From Nonomuraea jabiensis (GTDB lineage: Bacteria; Actinomycetota; Actinomycetes; Streptosporangiales; Streptosporangiaceae): a stretch of DNA of 64,000 nucleotides. The notes beneath the pieces were generated by a model, which had not been told where the DNA came from, did not search any database, and saw only the letters and a list, made by a program, of their open reading frames with translations. Shown in pieces: positions 52,901 through 60,496 of the stretch. Positions within the stretch are counted from its first letter, which is position 1, and every line of letters begins with the position of its first letter. Made by a program: the position numbers and the translations under genes. The stretch spans positions 9,250,501 to 9,314,500 of the forward strand of contig NZ_JACHMB010000001.1 in the NCBI RefSeq assembly GCF_014204795.1, written 5' to 3'.

Positions 52901-55900
52901 GGAACTACAACGCCTTCACCAACCCCTCCCGCGGCGCGCAGACGTTCGTCCGGATGACCTACAACAGCCTGGACACCAGCGCATCGTCGATGGGCTACGG
53001 CTGGTCGTTGCAGACCTCCACGCTGCAGCGCCTCGGCTCGCAACTGCACCTCCACCCGCCCGGCCAGCCCTGGCCCGAGCAGGTGCGGCTGACCGACGGG
53101 GACGGCACCACCCACGTGTGGCTGCGCGACCCGCCCACCTGCACCTCCAACTGCGAGTACAAGCACCCGCGCGGCGTGCATCTGTACCTGCAGAAGACCG
53201 GCTCGGCCGACCCGCTGCGGCAGTGGGTGTTCACCAAGCCGGACCGCACCCAGTTCTTCTTCGACGACGAGGGCTTCCAGTCGGCGATCGTCGACAAGAA
53301 CGGCAACACCATGTCGTTCACCTACGAACGCCGCCGCTCCAACAACAAGCCCACCAAGTTCCTGCAGTACATCACCGACGCGGCCGGGCGTCGCACCCTG
53401 ACCTTCGACTATTACGCCAAGGGCCAGGACTACACCTACATCAACGACGCCGGCCAGCCGGTCAACGACACCAAGCTGACCAACCCGCACATCATCGACA
53501 ACGTCGAGTCGATCACCGACATCGCCGGTCGGAAGGTGACCTTCGCCTACACCGACAAGGGCCTGATGGCCAAGATGGTCGACGGCGCCGGCGACGAGCA
53601 AGCGAAGACGTTCGCCTTCACCTACGACGCCACCCAGGGCAACAAGAACGTCAAGCTCGTGGCCGTCAAGGACCCGCGCGGCAACAGCACCAAGCTGGAC
53701 TACTACGAGGCGCCGGTCGACCCCAAGGACCTGTGGAAGGTCGAGACGCTGACCGACCGGCTCGACGGGGTCACCAAGTTCGACTACGTCGACCCGGACG
53801 GCCCGCAGGGCGGCGTCATCAATGCCACCATCACTGACCCGCTGCAGCACGCCACGAAGTACGTCCTGGACGCCTACGGCCGACCCACAACGATCACCAA
53901 CGCCAAGAACGAGACCACCACGCTGGAGTGGGACCCCGACCACAATGTCACCAAGCTGACCGAGGCCAACCAGGCGTACGCCACCTGGAGCTTCGACCAG
54001 AAGACCGGCTACCCGCTGGAAATGCGGGACGCTGAGGCCAACAAGAACGGTACCGCGCCGACCACGCTGGCCTACCAGGGCTTCCTCAACGGCTACGTCG
54101 CTGACCTGACGAGTAAGACCTCGCCGGAAGGCCGCAAGTGGGCGTTCGGCTACGACGCCAAGGGCAACCTCAAGACGGTCACCGACCCGCTCGGCGTCAA
54201 GACCTCCGCAGACGGTGACTACACCACCGCCTACGACTACGACGACTACGGCCAGCTGATCAAGACGACCGACGCCAACGGCAACCCCACCGAGTTCGGC
54301 GACTACCACCCCTCCGGCTACCCGGAGAAGATCACCGACGCCTACAGCAACGTCACCACCACGAACTATGACGTGCGTGGCAACGTCCTGAACGTCACGG
54401 ACGCGCTGGGCAAGACCACCAGCCAGACCTACGACATCTTCAAGCGCCCGCTGGAGTCCAAGGTCCCCAAGGACCAGGACAAGAACGAGTTCATCGTCAC
54501 CCCGGCGCCGGTCTACGACCGTGACGACAACGTCACCAAGACCACCGCGCCCAACGGCGCCGTGGCCACCGCCGTCTACGACGCGGCCGACCAGCTCACA
54601 GAGTCGGTGCTGCCCAAGGACAGTACTGACGGGCCGGAGCGCAAGGCCACCTTCGCCTGGGACCTGGCCGGCAATCTCAAGACCCAGACCGAGCCCAAGG
54701 GCAACCTGTCTGGTGCGAACGCGGCCGAGTTCACCACCACGTATGAGTACGACGAGATCTACCAGCTGACCCACGTCATCAACGCCGACCAGCACAAGAT
54801 CACCTACAAGTACGACGACGTCGGCAACGTTAAGTACGTAATCGACCCGCGCAAGAACGCCACCGCCGACACCGGCGACTACACCGCGTTTTACACCTAT
54901 GACCTCAACCACCAGGTGAAGACCGTCAAGGACGCCGCCGGGTTCGAGACGTCCACCGACTACGACCTCGACGGCCTGGTCGTCGGCCAGATCGACCAGG
55001 ACGACAACAAGACGATCACCGTCTACAACGACCGCGGCGACGTGGTCGAAACCAAGGTCCCGCATTCCGAGACCGACGGCGTCATCAAGTACGTCACCAC
55101 CCAGTTCGCCTACGACCAGGTCGGCAACAAGACCAAGACCATCACCCCGCGCGGGGTGGAACGCGGCGGTGACCTGGTCGACTTCGTCGCAGAAACCAAG
55201 TACGACAAGCTCAACCGGCCGATCGAGGAGATCTACCCCTACGACCGGTCCGACCTGGTCTACAACAAGCCCGACAGCGTCCTGTACGCCTACGACGCGG
55301 TCTCCCGGCTGAAGACGATCTCCCACCCGCCCTCTTACGGGCAAACCATCCGCAACGACACCACGATGACTTACTGGGACAACGGCTGGTCCAAGACCAC
55401 CACCGACCCCTGGGACATCAAGACCACCTACGACTACAACCAGCTCGGCCTGCAGACCAATCGCACCGTCACCAGCGCGGGCGGCTCCAGCCAGCGGGCG
55501 CTGGACTGGGACTACTACCCCGACGGCAAACTCAAGACCCACTCCGACGACGGAGTCCCCCTCGGCCTCGACGTCGTCCTGTCCGACAACTCCGACACTG
55601 GACAGACCACCACCACCGGCACCTGGACCCTCACCGGCAGCGGCAGCCCGGCATCCAACATCGTCGGCCCCCAGGCCGAGTCGGCCACCGGGTTCGTCGG
55701 CTACGACTACGCCACCGCCCCCGCGGGCACCGGCCAATCGTCATTCGCCTGGAACCTGACCACCCCATCGGAGGGCACCTACAAGGTGCAGGTCCGGTAC
55801 CCGTCCGGCGCCACGGCCACCAACGCCACATACAAGATCAAGCACCAGGGCGGCGAGGCGAGCGTCACGCTCGACCAGACCAAGAACCCCGGCACCTGGG

Positions 55901-58665
55901 TCGACCTCGGCTCCTACACCTTCACCGCCGGCACCGCCCACAGCGTCACCCTCACCGACGACGCCAACGGCACCGTCGCTGCCGACGCGGTCAAGCTGGT
56001 CCGCGACAACAGCGGCGACACCGACGGTGAGAAGAAGGACTTCTCCTACACCTACGACCCCAACGCCAACCTCACCACGATCGAGGACAAGTCCCCGACC
56101 GCGAAGATCGACCTGTGGGACATCTCCTACACCAACCTCAACCAGATCGACACGATCAAGGAGTCGCTCGACGGCACGCTGAAGAACACCACCAGCTACG
56201 CCTACAACGAAAACAGCGCGGTCACCACGCGCACGCACGACAAGACGGTGGCCTCTTACGGCTACGACGTGCGTGACCTGGTCGAGCAGGTGGTCAACAA
56301 GAAGTCGGCCACCGACCCCGCGCCGAAGACCACCCGCTACACCTACACCCCCCGCGCCGAACGCCTGACCGAGACCAAGGCCAACGGCAACACCGTCGCC
56401 TACGACTACTTCCTGTCCGGCGTCCTACGCCACTCCATCGAGAAGAAGCCCAACAGCGCGGTGGTGGTGGCCGAGCACACCATCGGCTACCAGGGCAATC
56501 TGCAGCGCGTCAGCGACCACGCCAAGATTCAGAACGCCGACAACCCCAGCGCGTATCTGGAACACGACTACGCCTACACCTACGACCCCCGCGACCGCAT
56601 CACCAAGACCCTCAAAACCCCGGTCGGCGGCGGGGCCGCAGAGGACGAGACCTACTCCCACGACCCCAACAGCAACGTCTGGGAAGAAGAGGTCCTCGGC
56701 AAGAAGACCACCTTCACCTACGACCGCAACCGCCTCATGACCTCCGTCACCGACGGAGCCACAGCCACCTATACATACGACCCATACGGGCGGCTGCGCA
56801 CCATCCAGGGCGGCGGCAAGACCTGGGAAAAGTACACCTACGACGGCTTCGACCACGTCACCCGTCACGAGAAACTCGGCACCGACGGCACCACCAACGC
56901 CGTCACCACCTACACCTACGACCCCCTCGACCGCACCACCAGCAAGACCGAGAAGGAAGGCAGCACCAACGCCAAGACCACCATCTACTCCTACCTCGGC
57001 CTCTCAGACGAGGTCCTGGACGAAGAGGTGGCCGGCAAACTGGTCAGGTCCTTCCAATACTCGCCCTGGGGTGAGCGGCTGTCCCAGGTCAAGGTCAAGC
57101 CCGACGCCACCGAAGAGTCGTCCTACTACGGCTACAACGCGCACACCGATGTCGAGCAGATCACTTCGGAGCGTGGGGACACCCGCGCCACCTACGGTTA
57201 CACCGCCTATGGCAAGAACGACGACAAGCTCTTCACCGGGGTCGACAAACCTGACCCTGTCGACCCCACCGCCAAGGAGGAGTACAACCCCTACCGCTTT
57301 AACGCCAAGCGCTGGGACAACTCCACCGGCATGTATGACATGGGGTTCCGCGACTACAACCCCAACCTCAACCGCTTCCTCAACCTCGACACTTACAACG
57401 GCGCCCTCGATGACCTCGCCCTCGGCCTCGACCCCTGGACTAGCAACCGCTACGCATTCACCGGCGGCAACCCCATCAACAACGTAGAAATCGATGGCCA
57501 TGAGCCACGCCCCTGGCACGATCCGAAATTTGGAGAGAAATCCAAGAAGGAACGGCAGAAGGCGATCAATGAGAACCGGTCCGGCCATGAGCGAATGGTG
57601 GCCCGGTTCGCCATCAGAGAAGCAGTTGATGGCGTAAAGAAGGCTCTTAGCAAAATAGGGGCGCCACAGGGCGGTTTCAACGAGAATATGTACTGCAATG
57701 GCGCCGTCACATATCTCTGCGACTCCGCCAAGGAGGTAGACAAGAGCCTGAAGCGGGGAGGAGTCTCGCCTCTGGACGGCATCGTCGAAGGACCCATGGG
57801 CGGATGGGTAGTCCCCGTTAAACCCGGCACGATTACGCCCATAAGGCCGGGAGCCAAGCCTTGCCATAGCTTTGTACCGGGAACCCCGGTCATCATGGCA
57901 GACGGATCGTCGAAGCCGATCGAAGAAGTAAAGGTTGGCGACCAAGTTCTCGCAACCGATCCGGAGACCGGTAAAACGAGAGCCGAGCCTGTCACGGCGA
58001 TCATGACGAGCAAAGGCGATAAGAATCTCGTCCAAATCAGCATTGATAACGGTGACCGGATCGGCACGGTGATCGCTACGGACCATCACCCGTTCTGGGT
58101 TCCTGAACTGCGCAAATGGGTCGATGCTGGCGAGCTAGAGCCGGGCATGTGGCTACGTACCTCGGCGGGAACCTACGTCCAGGTCAAGGCCATAAAGCGA
58201 TGGACTGCTGTCCAGCGCGTACACAACCTGACGGTCGCCAATGCTCACACCTATTATGTGGTAGCTGATACAGCGTCTATCCTCGTCCATAATAGCAATT
58301 GTTCACTCAAGGACATCGCGGCAGCATATCGAGCCAACAAGGCCAATGGCGTAGGAAAGCGTCGGAACGTGGCGGTCGCCGAGTTCGACATCGATGGGAC
58401 GAATGGACAGTTGATCGGCGTCAGCGGAAAGCATCATAACCCGGGATCGGTGCCGACGCCTAACAATCCAATCTTCGACCCAGGCTGGAAGGATATCGAC
58501 TCGGAGTGGCTAATTCTCGAGGAGCTTGCCAAATCACTCAATCCAAACTCGACTGGCACTCTGAACATCTATTCCGAACGCGCTGTCTGTTCGGAATGTG
58601 TAGGTGTGGTGAGTCAATTCGCGAAACGCTTTCCCGGGGTTCGGATAAATATCAGGACGGGATAG
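49942..58665 (+). CDS. Secreted RHS/YD-repeat polymorphic toxin: HINT plus deaminase-like tip
   Basis: A 2907-residue exported protein from GTG 49942 (GGAG seven bases upstream; GTG 49936 possible). Order: signal peptide to about 48; two DNRLRE-type beta domains (about 350-530 and 635-830) around an FN3-like stretch; YD repeats from about 1000; a golvesin-like domain (about 1876-2025) inserted in them; RHS core ending YNPYRFNAKRWDNSTGMYDM (about 2447); a HINT self-cleaving domain from CHSFVPGTPVIMADGSSKPI (about 2641) to SILVHN; and a 120-residue tip. The tip has VAVAEFDIDGTNGQLIGVSG, DIDSEWLILEELAKSL and ERAVCSECVGVVSQFAKRFP, as in BURPS668_1122-type deaminases. It probably edits cytosines in a rival's nucleic acid. 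The last 1.2 kb are less GC-rich. Confidence 0.92.
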   Translation: MSQLPVPRPQSAQRPRPRRHARLRRHVVLITALALVASLASAPPAAAQSGPAEPGLLSRTSSWVTAQSSWLAGEVAGWFAEEPKGEIRPAQAPITLPGRDGTPAQLKLDPVKEPGKRVKELTEQRTAVSKTFELEDGRRQVEISAVRQHVRDESGTWRPVETRVREQAEDGFTLAAERTGYVARFGERSDRLVRVGLGEAQVTFGLPGEPRTIKPEVDGAKVTYRGAFGEGADLVYEVTASGVKEGIVLARAPQGTPSYQFTVSMSGGLQAKANPDGSIGFVPPSGKGAVFTIPKPYMIDTADDAASPYGKRFSAAVTQTLGEQSTLTVTPDAGWLAAPERSWPVTIDPTVVIAPDWSTSSDAMIVSTSPTTNYDVDLRLSVGRSGTSVYRGLVRFDLAGLVPEGTTIDKAEMGLYYDQTLAGSTGSVALEARRVTQPWDPSTVTWNSINTAMGEVAATATFQAAQANLWHTYTVTDLARAWLAGTTPNHGVMVKAVNETVAAGGPQYAEGEWAKGFPENPMPKLTLTYGTPSVQLGRPLVVHATGAELAWKPYDGPGEVTEYQIHRSRDLSFTPSPATLVAPLDSKATTYVDTSATPNTKVAYQVVAVRSAGQASTSGPLIVELPNAGITAATIPPSADTTLTSCQPSVGHDKLGERANLSAGFGGTAFGTTRALLKFDTSIIPAGIKEVMANLRIFQVAHRGLEPSYHFYPLTRSFDEATASWQQAAPGVPWTKAGGDHETASVGQGFFTSPTDPDFSSWWAPRGFDALAQRWISDPSTNHGLLLRADSESSKACPTSGDGDSFTSSEAAEPEVRPWLHVLYYDPTQTYSAPSTPSRMAGGEQRTVDVTITNTTSETWPAGSTRLGYFWKLPDGTDVTGDTQLFTPLEAALEPRDTVTVQAQVKAPTLASGNLADAASLVWDVHDTTTNSWKSASHQLPQLPQQIRLESPTSDLLGLEKFYAYTGKNTGAGATALVNPYAGNVVWNYNAFTNPSRGAQTFVRMTYNSLDTSASSMGYGWSLQTSTLQRLGSQLHLHPPGQPWPEQVRLTDGDGTTHVWLRDPPTCTSNCEYKHPRGVHLYLQKTGSADPLRQWVFTKPDRTQFFFDDEGFQSAIVDKNGNTMSFTYERRRSNNKPTKFLQYITDAAGRRTLTFDYYAKGQDYTYINDAGQPVNDTKLTNPHIIDNVESITDIAGRKVTFAYTDKGLMAKMVDGAGDEQAKTFAFTYDATQGNKNVKLVAVKDPRGNSTKLDYYEAPVDPKDLWKVETLTDRLDGVTKFDYVDPDGPQGGVINATITDPLQHATKYVLDAYGRPTTITNAKNETTTLEWDPDHNVTKLTEANQAYATWSFDQKTGYPLEMRDAEANKNGTAPTTLAYQGFLNGYVADLTSKTSPEGRKWAFGYDAKGNLKTVTDPLGVKTSADGDYTTAYDYDDYGQLIKTTDANGNPTEFGDYHPSGYPEKITDAYSNVTTTNYDVRGNVLNVTDALGKTTSQTYDIFKRPLESKVPKDQDKNEFIVTPAPVYDRDDNVTKTTAPNGAVATAVYDAADQLTESVLPKDSTDGPERKATFAWDLAGNLKTQTEPKGNLSGANAAEFTTTYEYDEIYQLTHVINADQHKITYKYDDVGNVKYVIDPRKNATADTGDYTAFYTYDLNHQVKTVKDAAGFETSTDYDLDGLVVGQIDQDDNKTITVYNDRGDVVETKVPHSETDGVIKYVTTQFAYDQVGNKTKTITPRGVERGGDLVDFVAETKYDKLNRPIEEIYPYDRSDLVYNKPDSVLYAYDAVSRLKTISHPPSYGQTIRNDTTMTYWDNGWSKTTTDPWDIKTTYDYNQLGLQTNRTVTSAGGSSQRALDWDYYPDGKLKTHSDDGVPLGLDVVLSDNSDTGQTTTTGTWTLTGSGSPASNIVGPQAESATGFVGYDYATAPAGTGQSSFAWNLTTPSEGTYKVQVRYPSGATATNATYKIKHQGGEASVTLDQTKNPGTWVDLGSYTFTAGTAHSVTLTDDANGTVAADAVKLVRDNSGDTDGEKKDFSYTYDPNANLTTIEDKSPTAKIDLWDISYTNLNQIDTIKESLDGTLKNTTSYAYNENSAVTTRTHDKTVASYGYDVRDLVEQVVNKKSATDPAPKTTRYTYTPRAERLTETKANGNTVAYDYFLSGVLRHSIEKKPNSAVVVAEHTIGYQGNLQRVSDHAKIQNADNPSAYLEHDYAYTYDPRDRITKTLKTPVGGGAAEDETYSHDPNSNVWEEEVLGKKTTFTYDRNRLMTSVTDGATATYTYDPYGRLRTIQGGGKTWEKYTYDGFDHVTRHEKLGTDGTTNAVTTYTYDPLDRTTSKTEKEGSTNAKTTIYSYLGLSDEVLDEEVAGKLVRSFQYSPWGERLSQVKVKPDATEESSYYGYNAHTDVEQITSERGDTRATYGYTAYGKNDDKLFTGVDKPDPVDPTAKEEYNPYRFNAKRWDNSTGMYDMGFRDYNPNLNRFLNLDTYNGALDDLALGLDPWTSNRYAFTGGNPINNVEIDGHEPRPWHDPKFGEKSKKERQKAINENRSGHERMVARFAIREAVDGVKKALSKIGAPQGGFNENMYCNGAVTYLCDSAKEVDKSLKRGGVSPLDGIVEGPMGGWVVPVKPGTITPIRPGAKPCHSFVPGTPVIMADGSSKPIEEVKVGDQVLATDPETGKTRAEPVTAIMTSKGDKNLVQISIDNGDRIGTVIATDHHPFWVPELRKWVDAGELEPGMWLRTSAGTYVQVKAIKRWTAVQRVHNLTVANAHTYYVVADTASILVHNSNCSLKDIAAAYRANKANGVGKRRNVAVAEFDIDGTNGQLIGVSGKHHNPGSVPTPNNPIFDPGWKDIDSEWLILEELAKSLNPNSTGTLNIYSERAVCSECVGVVSQFAKRFPGVRINIRTG

Positions 58666-58812
58666 TCCTGTAAGGCGCTGCTCTGCCTCCGTTCTAAGGC
58701 AACGGAGGCGGGGCACTGCTCTAATTTGCAGTAGTTTCGTTTCTTTAGTACTGTGAAAAGGTGGGTGTCGCCACATGGACCGACACCTGGAATCCATCCG
58801 CAGGAGATAGAA

Positions 58813-59142
58813 GTGACAGACTCGCCGGCCCACCTCGCCGTGGAGTTCGAGGACCTTCCCCGACTGCGCGATCTGCTCGACGCGGGTCACGATGTGGAAG
58901 ATGAACAGGGATGCCATAACGGCTGGACGCTACTCAGGCACGCGATTGATATCGAGTGGGACGGTCATGTGCAAACAGGAGAGCCTTTGCGTGCCGATAT
59001 AACTGCTTACCTCCTCGCGAGGGGCGCCGACCCTCTGCGGATTATCGAGGGTAAGTCGATCCTTTCCGAAGCCGAGGATAGTGGTCACTGGCTCGCCGCT
59101 GACATCATGAAGGCGTGGATCGCGAGAGGGGAGCGAAAGTGA
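58813..59142 (+). CDS. Ankyrin-repeat immunity protein candidate
   Basis: A 109-residue cytosolic protein starting at GTG 58813 with AGGAGATAGAA upstream; the open frame from 58753 lacks a site. It reads FEDLPRLRDLLDAGHDVEDE, then GWTLLRHAIDIEWDGH and ADITAYLLARGADPLRIIEG, then a last helix pair. This is about two and a half ankyrin repeats. It follows the toxin gene by 147 bp on the same strand, the normal place for the cognate immunity gene, and shares its lower GC. Ankyrin proteins are known partners of deaminase toxins. Specificity is inferred from position. Confidence 0.75.
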   Translation: MTDSPAHLAVEFEDLPRLRDLLDAGHDVEDEQGCHNGWTLLRHAIDIEWDGHVQTGEPLRADITAYLLARGADPLRIIEGKSILSEAEDSGHWLAADIMKAWIARGERK

Positions 59143-59173
59143 GGTAATCCCGGCAGGTAAAGCTGGCGGGGGG

Positions 59174-59360
59174 TGTGGGGCTCGAATATTCGATTCATGC
59201 GCTGACCTGCGGTCCTTGCCAGGTCTGCGGACCTTGAGTGTTGCCGTCTGAGCGGTTGCTCAAAACGGCTTGAGCGACTGCTTAACCGGGGGAGCTGGAG
59301 ATCCAGTGCGTCTAGCGAACCCGCAGGTCGGACACTGTGGCTGAATATTCGAGCCCCACA
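59174..59360. repeat. 18-bp perfect inverted repeat flanking 151 bp
   Basis: TGTGGGGCTCGAATATTC (59174-59191) is exactly inverted at 59343-59360. The inside has no coding frame. The right arm ends two bases before the first sense codon of the truncated integrase. The TTCGAGCCCCA part resembles a tRNA T-arm end, so the arms may be old attachment sequences, or the ends of a miniature transposon. Confidence 0.6.
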
Positions 59361-59362
59361 GG

Positions 59363-60379
59363 TTGTCGGTGGTGGAGTCGCGGTTGCGGCCGACCACGCA
59401 CCGGGCCCACCGGGATCACGTTCGGTTGCATCTGGTGCCGTACCTGGGCCGGGTGAATCTGGTGGAGTTGTCGCGGCGGGATGCGACGCGGATGTTCGTG
59501 GCGTTGGGGCGGCGGCGGACTCGGTGTGGTGCGCCGATCAGCGCGTCCACGTTGGAGCGGATCCGGGCGACGTTGCGGGTGGCGCTGAACCACGCGGTGC
59601 GTGAGGACTTGATCGCGGGCAATCCGGCGCAGGGCGTCCGGTTGCCGGCGCCGGTGCGGACGCATCCCGTGGTGTGGACGGCTCGTCGGGAGGCGGCCTG
59701 GCGGCGCGGGGGAGAGCGTCCGCCGGTGGCGGTGTGGACGGTCGAGCAGTTGGCCGCCTTCCTGCGCTTCGCGCGGGAGGATCCGTTGTTCGTGCTGTGG
59801 TGGCTGGTGGCCTTGCGCGGGCTGCGGCGCGGGGAGGTCGCGGGCCTGCGCTGGGTGGATATCGATCTGGAGCGGCGTGAGCTGACCATTGCCCATCAGC
59901 TGGTGCACACCGACGAGGGGCTGGTCTTGTGCGAGCCGAAGAGCGCGGCCAGCCGGAGAACGTTGGCACTCGATCCGGAGACTGTTCGGCTGCTGCGCCG
60001 ACACGAGCGGGCGCAGCGCCGGGGGCCGGGGGAGCGGTGGTCACCGACCGGCCCGGTCTTCGCCCTGGGCAGCGGGACGGCGGTGCAGCCGAGCTATCTC
60101 ACGCACCGCTTCCATAAGCTGGTCGCCGCCAGTGGGCTGCCGCCGGTCCGATTGCACGACCTGCGCCACGGAGCTGCGACGTTGGCTTTGGCGTCGGGCA
60201 CGGAGTTGAAGGTGGTGCAGGGCACGTTGGGGCATGCCAGCATCGTGCTGACCGCCGACACCTACGTCTCGGTGCTGCCGCAGCTGTACCACGACAGCGC
60301 CCACGCGACCGCGCGGCTGGTGCTGAAGGCGGTCCGGGCGACCAACCGGAAGATCGGCGAGGCCCGGGAGAGGGCGTGA
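59363..60379 (+). CDS. Tyrosine recombinase of element A, N-terminally truncated
   Basis: 338 residues, open from a TTG at 59363. It begins directly at the core-binding domain (ESRLRPTTHRAHRDHVRLHL). The AP2-like arm-binding domain and linker of about 60-80 residues normal in actinomycete phage-type integrases are absent. The catalytic residues are all present: Arg156 (LRRGEVAGL), Lys193, His265 and Arg268 (HDLRHGAAT), His291 (LGHASIV) and Tyr301. The break coincides with the inverted repeat at 59343-59360. It lies 74 bp from the right tRNA-derived repeat, the usual place for the integrase of such an element. Probably crippled. Confidence 0.85.
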   Translation: MSVVESRLRPTTHRAHRDHVRLHLVPYLGRVNLVELSRRDATRMFVALGRRRTRCGAPISASTLERIRATLRVALNHAVREDLIAGNPAQGVRLPAPVRTHPVVWTARREAAWRRGGERPPVAVWTVEQLAAFLRFAREDPLFVLWWLVALRGLRRGEVAGLRWVDIDLERRELTIAHQLVHTDEGLVLCEPKSAASRRTLALDPETVRLLRRHERAQRRGPGERWSPTGPVFALGSGTAVQPSYLTHRFHKLVAASGLPPVRLHDLRHGAATLALASGTELKVVQGTLGHASIVLTADTYVSVLPQLYHDSAHATARLVLKAVRATNRKIGEARERA

Positions 60380-60453
60380 CTCACATGTGGCTCACCGTGA
60401 CTCACGATCAGATGACGCGACTACGGATCCGGGTAAAGCCGCAGGTCGGCGTG
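60380..60453. other. Integrase-to-att spacer with short direct repeats
   Basis: CGTGACTCAC occurs twice (near 60388 and 60408), with GTGGCTCACC between them. These may be integrase arm sites on the right side of element A. Confidence 0.35.
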
Positions 60454-60496
60454 GTAGGGCGGGTGGGACTTGAACCCACGACTCACGGATTATGAG
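60454..60496 (-). repeat. tRNA 3'-half (CAT anticodon), right copy; probable attachment site
   Basis: It differs from the left copy by one base (T for C in the variable region). On the minus strand its acceptor end reads CGCCCTACCA, so here the CCA is also present. Again there is no matching 5' half at higher coordinates. The stop and last codons (AHNP) of the coiled-coil gene of element B fall inside this block. Confidence 0.8.

Larger units (their letters stand above)
47277..60496. mobile_element. 13.2-kb tRNA-bounded genomic island (element A)
   Basis: The segment is framed by two direct 43-bp copies of a tRNA 3' half. It contains two transposase relics, a proline-rich membrane protein, the RHS/HINT/deaminase toxin gene, its ankyrin-type immunity candidate and a truncated tyrosine recombinase beside the right copy. 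Integrases of this type recombine at tRNA 3' ends and leave such duplications. The truncated integrase suggests that the element can no longer move by itself. Confidence 0.7.

Noticed and set aside
52174..55737. Long open frame on the minus strand under the RHS gene (1187 codons)
   Set aside because: It is the shadow of a GC-rich, repeat-rich gene; the Val/Gly/Arg-rich translation has no family, and the plus-strand frame encodes recognisable YD repeats.
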